64,000 bases of DNA from an uncultured Saccharospirillaceae bacterium (GTDB lineage Bacteria; Pseudomonadota; Gammaproteobacteria; Pseudomonadales; Oceanobacteraceae): positions 124,001-188,000 of the forward strand of contig CANNFT010000011.1 in assembly GCA_947503895.1 (NCBI GenBank), in the 5' to 3' direction. The translations under genes were made by a program, and so were the position numbers. The notes beneath the pieces were generated by a model. That model did no database searches and was not told where the DNA came from. It worked only from the letters and a program-made list of their open reading frames with translations. The stretch's first letter is position 1. Each line of letters starts with the position of its first letter. Shown here in pieces: positions 25,414 to 34,407 of the stretch.

Positions 25414-27582
25414 ATGAGTGATGTTTTCCATTTACGTAAATTGTCCGTGCTGGGCTTGTTGCTGACGTCGTCAGTAACATGGGGCCACAGTGCAATGTTC
25501 CCGGACGGATTTGCGTTTAATAACGAAGGCGAGGGTGATAACCCTGCAGATGCACTTCAACAACAAACAATGATGATGGGTGCGAACAGTGTTAACGCTG
25601 AATCCAGCGTCGTAATGCCTGCGGCAACCTGTACGGGTGGATCGGCTGCTGGGTACCCTTGTAAAAACGTTGATTTGAAGTCTTTCCTACCTAAGCAATC
25701 CATGGGCGCCAACAGTTCGACAATGCGCTTGAACGATATTTGGGGATGGACCGATCCGCAAACCGGTAAAGAAATCGCGATTGTGGGTATGATGAACGGA
25801 ACATCTTTTGTGGATGTGACCGACCCTGAAAACCCTGATTATTTGGCGTGGTTACCATCTCATAATAACGGCAGTGATAGCTGGCGTGACGTGAAAACCT
25901 ATAACGACCATGCATTCATTGTTGCAGATGGCAGTGGTAATAATACGCACGGTTTGCAAGTGTTTGACCTTACCCGTTTACGTACAGCGAGCAACGGTCA
26001 AAACATGACTGAAGACGCGCACTTAGGCGGCTTCGGTGCTTCGCACAATATCAACATCAATGAAGACTCAGGTTACGCTTACGTTGTTGGTGCAAACCAA
26101 TGTTCAGGCGGTCTGTACATGGTGGATATTTCCAACCCGAAAAGCCCTGCATATGCAGGTTGCTATTCTAGCGATGGTTACACGCATGATGCTCAGTGTG
26201 TAAATTACGCGGGTCCTGATAGCCGCTACACAGGTCGTGAGATTTGTATCGCCTATAACGAAGATACCATCACCATTGTTGATGTGACCAATAAAAGCAA
26301 CCCTGTACAGCTAGAGCGTCAACCGTATTCTGGCTCACAGTACACTCACCAAGGTTGGTTCATGGAAGGCCCAGGCATTCCACAGCACACCTATCTCATC
26401 ATGAACGATGAGTTGGATGAGCAGCGTAATGGCCACAACACTACCTCGCATATCTATGATGCGACTAGTCTGACAAACATTACTGAATTGGGTCGTTATG
26501 TGGGCCCAACCAGCGCGATTGACCATAACCTATATACCAAAGACGGTTACGTATTTGAGTCTAACTACCGTGCTGGTCTGCGCATTCTAGATGGTTCGAG
26601 TATTGATCAAGGTACGCTGACCGAAGTGGCATACTTTGACACCATTCCTGGTTCAAACAGCGCTGAATTCTCAGGTACTTGGAGTAACTATGCATATTTC
26701 GCCAGTGGCAACATTATCACCAGTGATATTGAGCATGGTTTATTTACACTGAAGCCTGATTGGGATGCCATTGAAAACGGCCCAACTGAGCCAGAATACT
26801 GCACAACAGGTTCAGGTGACGCGAGCTATGAATGGATTGGTGAAGTCAAAGTTGGCGATTTCACGAATACTTCAGGTTCAGCAAAATACTCTGACTTCAC
26901 AGGGCAAACCATTACAGCGAAGGCTGGCGGCACAGCGGTAACGTTAACACCTGCGTTCAATAATACGACTTATAACGAGTACTGGACGATCTGGGTTGAT
27001 TTAAACTCAGACGGTGATTTCACTGATGCGGGCGAAGAAGTCTTCACTGCAGGTCCTTCTAAAACAGCAGTGACAGGTTCTATGAACTTTCCTGCGAGTG
27101 CGATTGGCACCAAGACGCGTATGCGTGTCGCAATGCGTTATAACGCAGCGCCATCGTCTCCTTGTGGAAGCTTTAACTATGGTGAAGTTGAAGATTACAC
27201 TGTGGATATCGTAGAAGGCGGTGGTACAGGTGGTGATAATTACTTTGAGAATACGCAAAGTTATGACATCCCAGATAACAACGCGACAGGCATCAGCAGC
27301 CCAATCGATGTGAGTCGTACCGGCGCTTCAGGTACGATCAGCGTCGCAGTGGATATCTCTCATACCTACAAAGGCGATTTAGTGGTAGATGTTATTGCTC
27401 CAAACGGCAATAAATATAATATCCACAACCGTTCAGGCGGCAGCGCAAACGACATTAAGCAAACGTTTAATGTGGCTGCGGGCACGACGGAAGCCAATGG
27501 TACATGGAATCTAAAAGTTGTAGATAAGGCGGGCCAAGACGTTGGCACGATCAACAGCTGGAGCATGACCTTCGCTGATTAA
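25414..27582 (+). CDS. Secreted choice-of-anchor B protein with GEVED and P-domain
   Basis: Large secreted protein of 722 residues. After a signal peptide ending in WGHS there is a choice-of-anchor B region (about 60-460) built of LVIVD-like repeats such as NGTSFVDVTDPENPDYLAWL and GLYMVDISNPKSPAYAG. A GEVED domain follows (about 470-600, WVDLNSDGDFTDAGEEVF), then a proprotein-convertase-type P-domain (about 615-722, HTYKGDLVVDVIAPNG). The start at 25414 has GAGAAGG upstream and opens on the signal peptide. No catalytic motif is visible. It is the first of three same-strand genes with a di-haem peroxidase. A surface binding or calcium-dependent role is inferred. Confidence 0.88.
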   Translation: MSDVFHLRKLSVLGLLLTSSVTWGHSAMFPDGFAFNNEGEGDNPADALQQQTMMMGANSVNAESSVVMPAATCTGGSAAGYPCKNVDLKSFLPKQSMGANSSTMRLNDIWGWTDPQTGKEIAIVGMMNGTSFVDVTDPENPDYLAWLPSHNNGSDSWRDVKTYNDHAFIVADGSGNNTHGLQVFDLTRLRTASNGQNMTEDAHLGGFGASHNININEDSGYAYVVGANQCSGGLYMVDISNPKSPAYAGCYSSDGYTHDAQCVNYAGPDSRYTGREICIAYNEDTITIVDVTNKSNPVQLERQPYSGSQYTHQGWFMEGPGIPQHTYLIMNDELDEQRNGHNTTSHIYDATSLTNITELGRYVGPTSAIDHNLYTKDGYVFESNYRAGLRILDGSSIDQGTLTEVAYFDTIPGSNSAEFSGTWSNYAYFASGNIITSDIEHGLFTLKPDWDAIENGPTEPEYCTTGSGDASYEWIGEVKVGDFTNTSGSAKYSDFTGQTITAKAGGTAVTLTPAFNNTTYNEYWTIWVDLNSDGDFTDAGEEVFTAGPSKTAVTGSMNFPASAIGTKTRMRVAMRYNAAPSSPCGSFNYGEVEDYTVDIVEGGGTGGDNYFENTQSYDIPDNNATGISSPIDVSRTGASGTISVAVDISHTYKGDLVVDVIAPNGNKYNIHNRSGGSANDIKQTFNVAAGTTEANGTWNLKVVDKAGQDVGTINSWSMTFAD

Positions 27583-27610
27583 TTTGCGTTTCGCACTTTA
27601 AAAATGAAGG

Positions 27611-27647
27611 GACGTGCGGGTGTTTGAGGGAAGCACACTCGCACGTC
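27611..27647 (+). terminator. Strong hairpin after the choice-of-anchor B gene
   Basis: GACGTGCGGGTGT pairs with ACACTCGCACGTC, thirteen positions with one G-U, loop of eleven. It begins 29 bases after the stop. An AT-rich tail without a clean T-run follows, so termination is likely but not certain. Confidence 0.55.
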
Positions 27648-27846
27648 ATTAATAATTATAAAACTCAACCACGTCTTTCGTAACATTCGCCGCTGTTTTA
27701 ACCGTTTAATGTTTCGGTTATGCGAGTGCTCAAAAAAGATAAATTGCAAAGTATATGGCTGAATGAAATGGAGCTTTCTAGGCATTCGTTATGCTGATGC
27801 GCCAATCGACCTTTGCAGTCATTAGCAGTAAATGAGGACTTCCATC

Positions 27847-28782
27847 ATGGGTTTAAATGTTATACGCCCAAGTATTGTTACGCTGGCACTAATTTGTGTA
27901 TTGCCCGCTCAGGCGAATATTGAAAAATCGCCAGTTATCGTCGATCCCTCTATGCAACTTGGAAGTGCGCTATTAGAAGATGCCGTAAATTTGGAAATGG
28001 ACTCGGTCAGTATGATCCGTCACGGCAACAGTTTAAGGAAGAAAATAAATAAATTACGTGTCATGTATCGCGCAATGCCTGAAGGGAAAGAAAAAGAAGC
28101 CGTTTTGCAAACCATTAATGATTACAGTGAAGAAATTCCAAAATGGCAGGATCAAGCAGGGAAAATTCGTCAATACGGTCAAGGTATGCATGAACGCGGT
28201 ATCTACGCATTAACGCAAGGTTTCCATGAACAATGGAAAAAACACATTGCTCTACTAGGGCCAATGGTAACGGAGGCCGATAAGGAAAAATTGTTTTCGC
28301 ATAATAGCCCCATTCGCAGTATGCACCCGACGATGTTAGGTAAAATGCGGAAAACAGAAGTTGAAAAGAAAGATACTATGACGATGTCTGTGCCCTCTAT
28401 GATGGGTCAAGATGTCCCTCCTGATTTAAATTTAGAAACGTTTAAAGTTTCTCGGGATCGAAATGTTTTTGCGCATGTGGAACCAGTTATTCAAGAGGGT
28501 GATGAATTACCGCTGGTGCCCATCAATCAGATACACAAGTGGAAGCTCATTGTAAGTGACTTGAAGGGGCAGCCATTAAAGGATGCTGAGATTACGATTG
28601 AAGGGCATATGCCGGGCCATGTTCACGGGCTGCCGACGCAACCTGAGGTCACCAAGCAAATAGAAGCAGGCTTGTATGAAGTCGATGGTGTGAAGTTTCA
28701 AATGATAGGCTGGTGGGTCATGACCTTCCACATTAAAACAGCCGACTACGAAGATGAAGTCACGTTTAACCTGAAATTATAG
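27847..28782 (+). CDS. Periplasmic protein with C-terminal FixH/YtkA-like domain
   Basis: Exported protein of 311 residues. The start at 27847 has GAGGA eight bases upstream and opens on a signal peptide ending in PAQA. The middle (about 25-190) is helical and charged (INKLRVMYRAMPEGKEKEAV) and is not recognised. The C-terminal 90 residues (WKLIVSDLKGQPLKDAEITI, GHMPGHVHGLPTQP, WWVMTFHIKTADYEDEVTF) resemble the beta-sandwich of FixH/YtkA-like proteins; the histidine- and methionine-rich GHMPGHVHG could bind metal. It ends about 80 bases before the di-haem peroxidase, suggesting a working pair. Confidence 0.78.
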   Translation: MGLNVIRPSIVTLALICVLPAQANIEKSPVIVDPSMQLGSALLEDAVNLEMDSVSMIRHGNSLRKKINKLRVMYRAMPEGKEKEAVLQTINDYSEEIPKWQDQAGKIRQYGQGMHERGIYALTQGFHEQWKKHIALLGPMVTEADKEKLFSHNSPIRSMHPTMLGKMRKTEVEKKDTMTMSVPSMMGQDVPPDLNLETFKVSRDRNVFAHVEPVIQEGDELPLVPINQIHKWKLIVSDLKGQPLKDAEITIEGHMPGHVHGLPTQPEVTKQIEAGLYEVDGVKFQMIGWWVMTFHIKTADYEDEVTFNLKL

Positions 28783-28862
28783 GGAGTTTATGCATGTTAT
28801 TAAACAATCTAAAGGGGTTACGTTGTGATTCAAATAAAGGTGCAAGGCAAGAGTCGATTGCA

Positions 28863-30158
28863 ATGAAGTTTATTCAGTCTAAATTAGTCTCATTTGGTTT
28901 GGGTGTGTTGGGGTTTTTACTGATTTCCGCTTCGGCGAACAGTACAACGGACGCCTATCAATTCACCGAACACGACGCGAGCTTTTTATCTGCGTTTAGT
29001 TTGTTATCGCTTGAAGAAATGCCACAAGATCCAAGCAATCACGTGGCAGATAACGAAGAAGCGGCGAAACTGGGTAAGAAGCTCTTTTTTGACACAAGGT
29101 TAAGTTCGACGGGGAACGTCGCTTGTGCGAACTGTCACCAGCCTGAAAAATACTTTACGGATGGTTTGAAGCAGTCTGTTGCCGTCGGCACCACAAGGCG
29201 CAATTCACAAACGGTATTAGGAATGGCATACAGCCCATGGTTTTTTTGGGACGGACGCAAAGATAGCCTATGGTCGCAGGCACTGGGACCAATGGAAGAC
29301 CCCGCTGAGCATGGCATCAATCGAATGTTCGCCGTGCGTTTATTAGCCCGTCACTATGCCAATGAATATAAAGCGCTATTCAATCAAGATATTTCATCCC
29401 TCAGGTCACTTCCAAATATTAATGACAGTTTCTCCAGTGAAGCGGTACAGGAAGAATGGAATGATTTGGACGATGAAGAACGATTGGCAGTGAATGAAGC
29501 ATTCGCAAATTTAGGCAAGGCAATAATGGCCTATGAAAGACGTTTAACACTTGAGCCTGCTCGATTCGATCAATTTGTTGAGGAGATTAAAAATCGAAAT
29601 CGTCCTGATCAATTGGCCAAATTAATGAGTGAAGAAGAAGTGCTGGGCATGCGTTTGTTTATGGGAAAAGCCAATTGTTCGAGCTGTCACAATGGCCCTT
29701 TATTTACCAATTTTGAGTTTCATAATATCGGTGCGCCAGAGCATGATGAAAAACAAGTCGATCTAGGGCGTTTTCATGGTGTTGTGTCATTGCAAAAGGA
29801 TGAATTCACTTGCCTATCTGCCTACAGTGATGCAAAGGCAAATGAATGTGAGGAAATGCGATTTCTTAAAAAACAGGGGCCTGAGCTTATCGGTGCTTTT
29901 AAAACACCAACGTTGCGAAATGTCGCTAAAACTGCGCCTTATATGCAGTCGGGTCAATTTGCCGCGCTTGAGGATGTGATCAATCATTACAATAAGCCGA
30001 CACCTCCGTTCTATGATCGCGAGCAACATTCAACTCGACCACACTTTGATATTATGCCATTAAAGCTAACAGATGAAGAGCGTGCACAATTGCAAGCGTT
30101 TCTAGAAACGTTAACCTCCCCCATCCCAGAAAATAATATTTGGTGGCAAGCGCCATAG
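28863..30158 (+). CDS. Di-haem cytochrome c peroxidase (CcpA/MauG family)
   Basis: Periplasmic di-haem enzyme of 431 residues. Two c-type haem sites are present, CANCH at about residue 84 and CSSCH at about 279. The family blocks GKKLFFDTRLSSTGNVAC, FFWDGRKDSLWSQA, LGMRLFMGKANC and TLRNVAKTAPYMQSG are clear. It reduces peroxide or, in MauG-like members, oxidises residues of a partner protein. The start at 28863 opens on the signal peptide; an ATG at 28794 has a better ribosome site (GGGAG) and would add 23 residues. The gene beside it (27847) is the obvious partner candidate. A strong terminator follows. Confidence 0.92.
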   Translation: MKFIQSKLVSFGLGVLGFLLISASANSTTDAYQFTEHDASFLSAFSLLSLEEMPQDPSNHVADNEEAAKLGKKLFFDTRLSSTGNVACANCHQPEKYFTDGLKQSVAVGTTRRNSQTVLGMAYSPWFFWDGRKDSLWSQALGPMEDPAEHGINRMFAVRLLARHYANEYKALFNQDISSLRSLPNINDSFSSEAVQEEWNDLDDEERLAVNEAFANLGKAIMAYERRLTLEPARFDQFVEEIKNRNRPDQLAKLMSEEEVLGMRLFMGKANCSSCHNGPLFTNFEFHNIGAPEHDEKQVDLGRFHGVVSLQKDEFTCLSAYSDAKANECEEMRFLKKQGPELIGAFKTPTLRNVAKTAPYMQSGQFAALEDVINHYNKPTPPFYDREQHSTRPHFDIMPLKLTDEERAQLQAFLETLTSPIPENNIWWQAP

Positions 30159-30194
30159 TGGCGGTTTAGTCTAGTATTCCTCCGTTGGGAATAA

Positions 30195-30234
30195 AAAGAC
30201 CAACTTTGCATATTGCAAGGTTGGTCTTTTTTTT
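30195..30234 (+). terminator. Rho-independent terminator after the peroxidase gene
   Basis: AAGACCAAC and GTTGGTCTT close a stem extended inside by TTGCA/TGCAA, followed by eight T. Confidence 0.9.
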
Positions 30235-30371
30235 GTCTATACTGTAGCGAAGGTTCAGTGTTGCCTTAGCCCATGTCTGCTTGATCGCAATTGGAGGTTG
30301 GTTTGAACGATGGTTATCGCCTAGCTCGATCCCAAAGCAATGAAGCGCACTGCTGCGTGACGTTTTCTGGT

Positions 30372-31121
30372 ATGGCAAGCTTACTGAGTCATTTAGGGCG
30401 TTCAGTGTTGATCGTTCTGATATGGACAGCATGGAGCACCAGCGTGCGTAGCGAATCTCTAACGATCGTTACCGAGAGTTTCCCGCCTTACAATTATTCG
30501 CAGGATGGCCAGATCACCGGCATGTCAACGGAGGTTGTAAATGCAGTATTGAAAGAAATGGGTCTGAAGATTGAAATACAAATGTACCCTTGGGCGCGTG
30601 CTTATAAATTAGCAGAAAAGTCTCGGAATCATTTAATTTATTCGATCGCGAGAATCCCAGAGCGGGAGGCCATTTTTCATTGGATCGGCCCGATCGCGCC
30701 CTATAAAACGTCCTTTTATAAATTGATTTCGAGGCGTGATATTCAAGTCAGTGAATTAAACGAAGCGAAACAGTATTCAATTGGTTGCTCACGTGATGAT
30801 GTCATTACCCAGTATCTTCAAAGTAAAGCCTTCAAAAACTTAAGCGTTGTTTCCAGAGACACGCAAAATATTATGAGATTAAAAGCCGGATTGGTCGATC
30901 TAATTGCTTTTGATGAAGCATCCTTCACTTATCAAGTTAAACAATTGGGACTAAATTTGGGCTTATTTCAGCGTGTACACCGGTTGGAAGATTTATCTGA
31001 CTCTTTATACATGGCGTTAAATCGGGCATCAGATGAGCGTCTGGTCAATCAATTGAATCATGCGTTAGATGCCATTAAAAAAAGTGGCGAATACGAAGCC
31101 ATTCAAAAACGTTATTACTAG
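30372..31121 (+). CDS. Periplasmic solute-binding protein, amino-acid (HisJ-like) family
   Basis: Exported protein of 249 residues of the bacterial extracellular solute-binding family 3. The block LTIVTESFPPYNYSQDGQI opens the mature chain and GMSTEVVNAVLKEMGL follows; WARAYKLAEKSRN and RLKAGLVDLIAFDE complete it. The ATG at 30372 gives a signal peptide ending near VRSES; earlier starts add a doubtful N-terminus. No permease or ATPase lies nearby. Members with this pattern (PPYNY, PWARAY) are common as lone proteins in marine gammaproteobacteria. The ligand is unknown. Confidence 0.85.
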   Translation: MASLLSHLGRSVLIVLIWTAWSTSVRSESLTIVTESFPPYNYSQDGQITGMSTEVVNAVLKEMGLKIEIQMYPWARAYKLAEKSRNHLIYSIARIPEREAIFHWIGPIAPYKTSFYKLISRRDIQVSELNEAKQYSIGCSRDDVITQYLQSKAFKNLSVVSRDTQNIMRLKAGLVDLIAFDEASFTYQVKQLGLNLGLFQRVHRLEDLSDSLYMALNRASDERLVNQLNHALDAIKKSGEYEAIQKRYY

Positions 31122-31323
31122 CCAGCGGATATTTTTAAAAGTCTAAGATCATGAATGCTTAGCCGACCTCTGCTGAATATCAATGCATTGCCGAGCCGAG
31201 CCTTTCATAAACCGCCTTAATACTCGCACGTCTGTACCTTATATTGGCGCATCAATGGATACCATCACTTCATGCCAATCTGGCCAACACTCCGTAATTA
31301 ACTTCCAAACAATAGCAATCCGA

Positions 31324-31340
31324 TTAGACTAAACGTCTAA
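31324..31340. repeat. Inverted repeat upstream of the putP leader frame
   Basis: TTAGAC, TAAAC, GTCTAA: six-base arms ending two bases before the ribosome site of the short frame. Possible operator or leader hairpin. Confidence 0.4.
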
Positions 31341-31358
31341 CAATAAGGAGGGAGAATC

Positions 31359-31418
31359 TTGCGAAATAAGTGGACTGCCATCGGCAATTTATGGCGGGTC
31401 GCCACATATATTAAATGA
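31359..31418 (+). CDS. Putative 19-residue leader peptide upstream of putP
   Basis: A TTG follows the strong ribosome site AAGGAGGGAG and opens a frame coding MRNKWTAIGNLWRVATYIK, then TGA. It ends 52 bases before putP, whose own ribosome site is weak. The quality of the ribosome site is the main evidence. It may be a translated leader controlling putP or a small protein; chance is not excluded. Confidence 0.4.
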   Translation: MRNKWTAIGNLWRVATYIK

Positions 31419-31470
31419 TCGCAGTGTTCATCCCACCACACATTCACTTCCTCACACGGACGCAGAGCCG

Positions 31471-32931
31471 ATGAATCAAACACTTCCAATTGCGATTACT
31501 TTTGTTCTCTATCTTGGTGTTATGCTTTGGATAGGCTATTGGGCTTATCGAAAAACACAAAATTATTCAGACTATGTATTAGGCGGGCGAAGTCTGGGGC
31601 CGTGGCCGACAGCACTGTCGGCAGGTGCATCTGACATGTCAGGTTGGTTGCTTCTGGGTATGCCAGGTTATGCCTACGCAGCGGGTATTCAATCGGTTTG
31701 GTTGGCCGTGGGTTTATTGATAGGCACATATTTAAACTGGCTAGTTGTCGCACCTAAGTTACGTGTTCAATCGCAGTCGCTGGGTGATAGTTTGACCATT
31801 CCAGAATACTTCAGCAATCGATTCAATGATAAAGTCATGCTGCGTATGATTGCAGCGTTTTTTATTTTAATGTTCTTCCTATTTTACACGAGTTCAGCCT
31901 TGGTCGCGGGTGGCAAGCTATTTGAATCCGTGTTTGGGCTGTCTTACACGTTAGCCGTGACGATAGGGGCAATTGCTGTGGTCTCCTACACTTTCTTTGG
32001 CGGATTTTTAGCGGTTTCGTGGACAGATTTGGTTCAAGGTTTGTTGATGGCTGCCGCATTGGTCTTGGTTCCGATTGTGGCTTTTATCATGATAGGAGAA
32101 GGACCACAAAGCACACTGATGAATCACAATGCTGAATTGTTAAATGCGTTTACCAGCGATACGGGTGAGCCTATGACGAACATCGCGATCATATCCTTAA
32201 TGGCATGGGGTCTCGGATATTTTGGTCAGCCGCATATCCTTGCACGCTTTAAAGCCATTCGTTCAGCAGAAGATATTGAGTCGGCGAAGTTCATCGCGGT
32301 GAGTTGGACATTAATCGGATTGTCGGGCGCGATGCTCGTGGGGTTTGCGGGTGTCGGTTATTTTGAAACGCCTTTACAGGATGCAGAGACGGTTTTTATT
32401 GCTTTAGTACAGGCCATCTTTCACCCGGTTGTCGCGGGCATTTTATTGGCTGCCATACTGGCCGCGATCATGTCTACTGCAGATTCACAATTGCTGGTCT
32501 CATCTTCCGCCTTAACGGAGGATTTCTATAAGGCGATTTTAAATAAAAATGCAGACTCTAAAACGTTAATTTTAATTGGACGGTTTGGTGTGATCGGAAT
32601 TGCTGTGATTGCTTGGCTATTGGCGCTCAACCCTGAAAGTTCAGTGCTGGGTCTGGTAAGTTATGCTTGGGCCGGATTTGGCGCTGCATTTGGACCGGCG
32701 ATTATCATGTCACTGCACTGGCCTCGGATGAACCGCTTTGGCTGTCTTGCTGGCATGTTGGTTGGCGGCGTGACCGTTGTTGTTTGGAAGCAGTTGTCCG
32801 GAGGCCCTGCCGGTATTTACGATTTATATGAAATTGTACCTGGGTTTATATTTTCGATAGGGGCGATTATTGCCGTCAGTTTGGCAACGGAGTCAGATGA
32901 TAAGCAATCGTCTACATTAGCAGACGCTTAA
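31471..32931 (+). CDS. putP: Sodium/proline symporter
   Basis: Inner-membrane sodium:solute symporter of 486 residues with about thirteen spans, taking up L-proline with sodium. The N-terminus IGYWAYRKTQNYSDYVLGGRSLG, SAGASDMSGWLLLGMPGYAY and FGQPHILARFKAI are PutP signatures, and STADSQLLVSSSALTEDFYK marks the sodium site helix. Length is normal. No putA or other proline gene is adjacent. The ribosome site just before the ATG is weak, in contrast to the short frame upstream. Confidence 0.93.
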   Translation: MNQTLPIAITFVLYLGVMLWIGYWAYRKTQNYSDYVLGGRSLGPWPTALSAGASDMSGWLLLGMPGYAYAAGIQSVWLAVGLLIGTYLNWLVVAPKLRVQSQSLGDSLTIPEYFSNRFNDKVMLRMIAAFFILMFFLFYTSSALVAGGKLFESVFGLSYTLAVTIGAIAVVSYTFFGGFLAVSWTDLVQGLLMAAALVLVPIVAFIMIGEGPQSTLMNHNAELLNAFTSDTGEPMTNIAIISLMAWGLGYFGQPHILARFKAIRSAEDIESAKFIAVSWTLIGLSGAMLVGFAGVGYFETPLQDAETVFIALVQAIFHPVVAGILLAAILAAIMSTADSQLLVSSSALTEDFYKAILNKNADSKTLILIGRFGVIGIAVIAWLLALNPESSVLGLVSYAWAGFGAAFGPAIIMSLHWPRMNRFGCLAGMLVGGVTVVVWKQLSGGPAGIYDLYEIVPGFIFSIGAIIAVSLATESDDKQSSTLADA

Positions 32932-32955
32932 ATTACGTTACTATTGGCCCGTCTT

Positions 32956-32988
32956 ATCCCCTGTTGTGAGCATTTATAGCGGGGGATT
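32956..32988 (+). terminator. Possible weak terminator after putP
   Basis: ATCCCC pairs with GGGGAT across a 20-base loop, followed by TTGATTT. It begins 24 bases after the stop. Confidence 0.35.
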
Positions 32989-33028
32989 TGATTTGGTGAT
33001 GAAAGGTTTTGCCGGTTTTTATGTGTAT

Positions 33029-34243
33029 TTAAGGGCCAAATCTTAAATGCTTTTCGTGCACCATTAACTGTTTAAAATCTTCGATACTGAGTGGCTTGCA
33101 AAAATAATAACCTTGCGCTAACGAACAACCATGCTCCACAAGAAATTCCACCTGCTCCTTTGTCTCCACGCCCATGGCGATGATCTCAATTTTTTGCGTT
33201 AAAGCTTGTTCGATTAGCTGCGCTAAATCGGATTGCCGTTGTTCGTCTCGCCCGATGGATGCAACTCTGCTGGGATGAATTTTAATTTTCTGACTGCCCA
33301 TTGCGTTAAACCATTTAATAGGCACATCAGGCGCTGTGTATTGATCCATGGCACAGCGAAAACCCTGCGTGCGTAGGCGAGAAATGATCCATGGCAAATC
33401 GTCATCTGGGTGAAATATTGAAGATGGGACCTCAAACGTAATATCCATCATATTGACGCCCATGAATTTAGCCATCGCAGAGGCTTCATCCGGTAAAGCA
33501 TGCAGGGCTTCAAGATGGCTGGGCAAATTGATTGAAAATGAGAGATGCATTTTTTCATTGAGTGGATGACTGGCCCAAGCAAACATCTGGTGCATCATGA
33601 TTTGGGCAATCGGCCATCCACACAGCGGTGATTCAAGTGTTGTCCAGAATTGATCTGGGGTTAACCATCCATGCTGATGATGTTGCCAACGAGCAAGCGC
33701 TTCGAACCCTTTTACCTGACGTGTCGCTAGAGAATAGATAGGTTGATAATAGGCGACCAATGCACCCTGCGCGATGGCGCGGAGCATGTCCTGAGGTTCG
33801 ATATTCAAAAGTAACGGCTTGTCGGGTTTAGGCTTATTATGTCTACTCTTTACCTTTTTATAGGCGGCGGTTTCTTCCAGTGTTGATAAAAGCCGAGATA
33901 AATCCGCTACCGAAAAAGGTTTTCCCAGACACCCTAGACAGTGTGAAGCAGAGGCGAGGCTGTGGAAGATTTCGTCACAAGGCCCGCAAGACGGCACCTT
34001 TTGAATCAAAATATAGGGTAGGGTAGATCGTTGTAAGAGTTCTTCAGCGCACCGATGCCAATTTTTAGCCTCGGCTTTTTCCTGTAAATCTGCGCAAATA
34101 ATCGCCACATCAAATGAGGAGAAATCGGCAGGGTAGTCTGTCGAAATTTGGCACTCAATATTATGGTTCGCCAAGACATCGGCGACCAAACGTGCATAAG
34201 AATGAGGCGAAGTGGTTGGGGTATCTAAAATAAATGCCTGCAT
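33029..34243 (-). CDS. Degenerate EAL-domain protein with receiver-like N-terminus
   Basis: Protein of 404 residues. The first 125 residues resemble a response-regulator receiver but lack a clear phosphoryl aspartate; LGKPFSVADLSRLL matches the receiver end. An EAL domain covers about 155-400. It keeps EAL itself (GFEALARW), but other catalytic motifs are changed: DDFG reads DQYT, KID reads KIH, and EGVE reads MGVE. I conclude it has lost cyclic-di-GMP hydrolysis and acts as a binding or regulatory protein. The N-terminal domain is unusually cysteine-rich (CGPC, CLGC). It follows ald on the same strand but behind a terminator. Confidence 0.85.
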   Translation of the reverse strand: MQAFILDTPTTSPHSYARLVADVLANHNIECQISTDYPADFSSFDVAIICADLQEKAEAKNWHRCAEELLQRSTLPYILIQKVPSCGPCDEIFHSLASASHCLGCLGKPFSVADLSRLLSTLEETAAYKKVKSRHNKPKPDKPLLLNIEPQDMLRAIAQGALVAYYQPIYSLATRQVKGFEALARWQHHQHGWLTPDQFWTTLESPLCGWPIAQIMMHQMFAWASHPLNEKMHLSFSINLPSHLEALHALPDEASAMAKFMGVNMMDITFEVPSSIFHPDDDLPWIISRLRTQGFRCAMDQYTAPDVPIKWFNAMGSQKIKIHPSRVASIGRDEQRQSDLAQLIEQALTQKIEIIAMGVETKEQVEFLVEHGCSLAQGYYFCKPLSIEDFKQLMVHEKHLRFGP

Positions 34244-34322
34244 GTTTACCTACCCCATTCATTCAGGTATTGACTGATTATAGAGTAGACGATATGTGCA
34301 TATTTTGGTGAATCGCATGCAT

Positions 34323-34345
34323 AAAAAAGCGGGCGCGAAGCCCGC
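34323..34345 (-). terminator. Rho-independent terminator of ald
   Basis: On the minus strand, GCGGGC, TTCGC, GCCCGC, then six T. It lies about 60 bases past the ald stop. Confidence 0.9.
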
Positions 34346-34407
34346 TAAAAGGGAGGGAAGGGGCCGCTCAGATGTCCATTTCCCATGTCGTAATAGGTTG
34401 CGCTTAA

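Larger units (their letters stand above)
31122..31470. other. putP leader region
   Basis: 349 bases without a long gene. It contains an inverted repeat (31324-31340) and a 19-codon reading frame with a strong ribosome site (31359-31418). Confidence 0.5.

Noticed and set aside
25414..30158. MbnP/MbnH metallo-mystery pair
   Set aside because: The peroxidase neighbour lacks the cysteine pattern expected of MbnP, so the named pair was not called.
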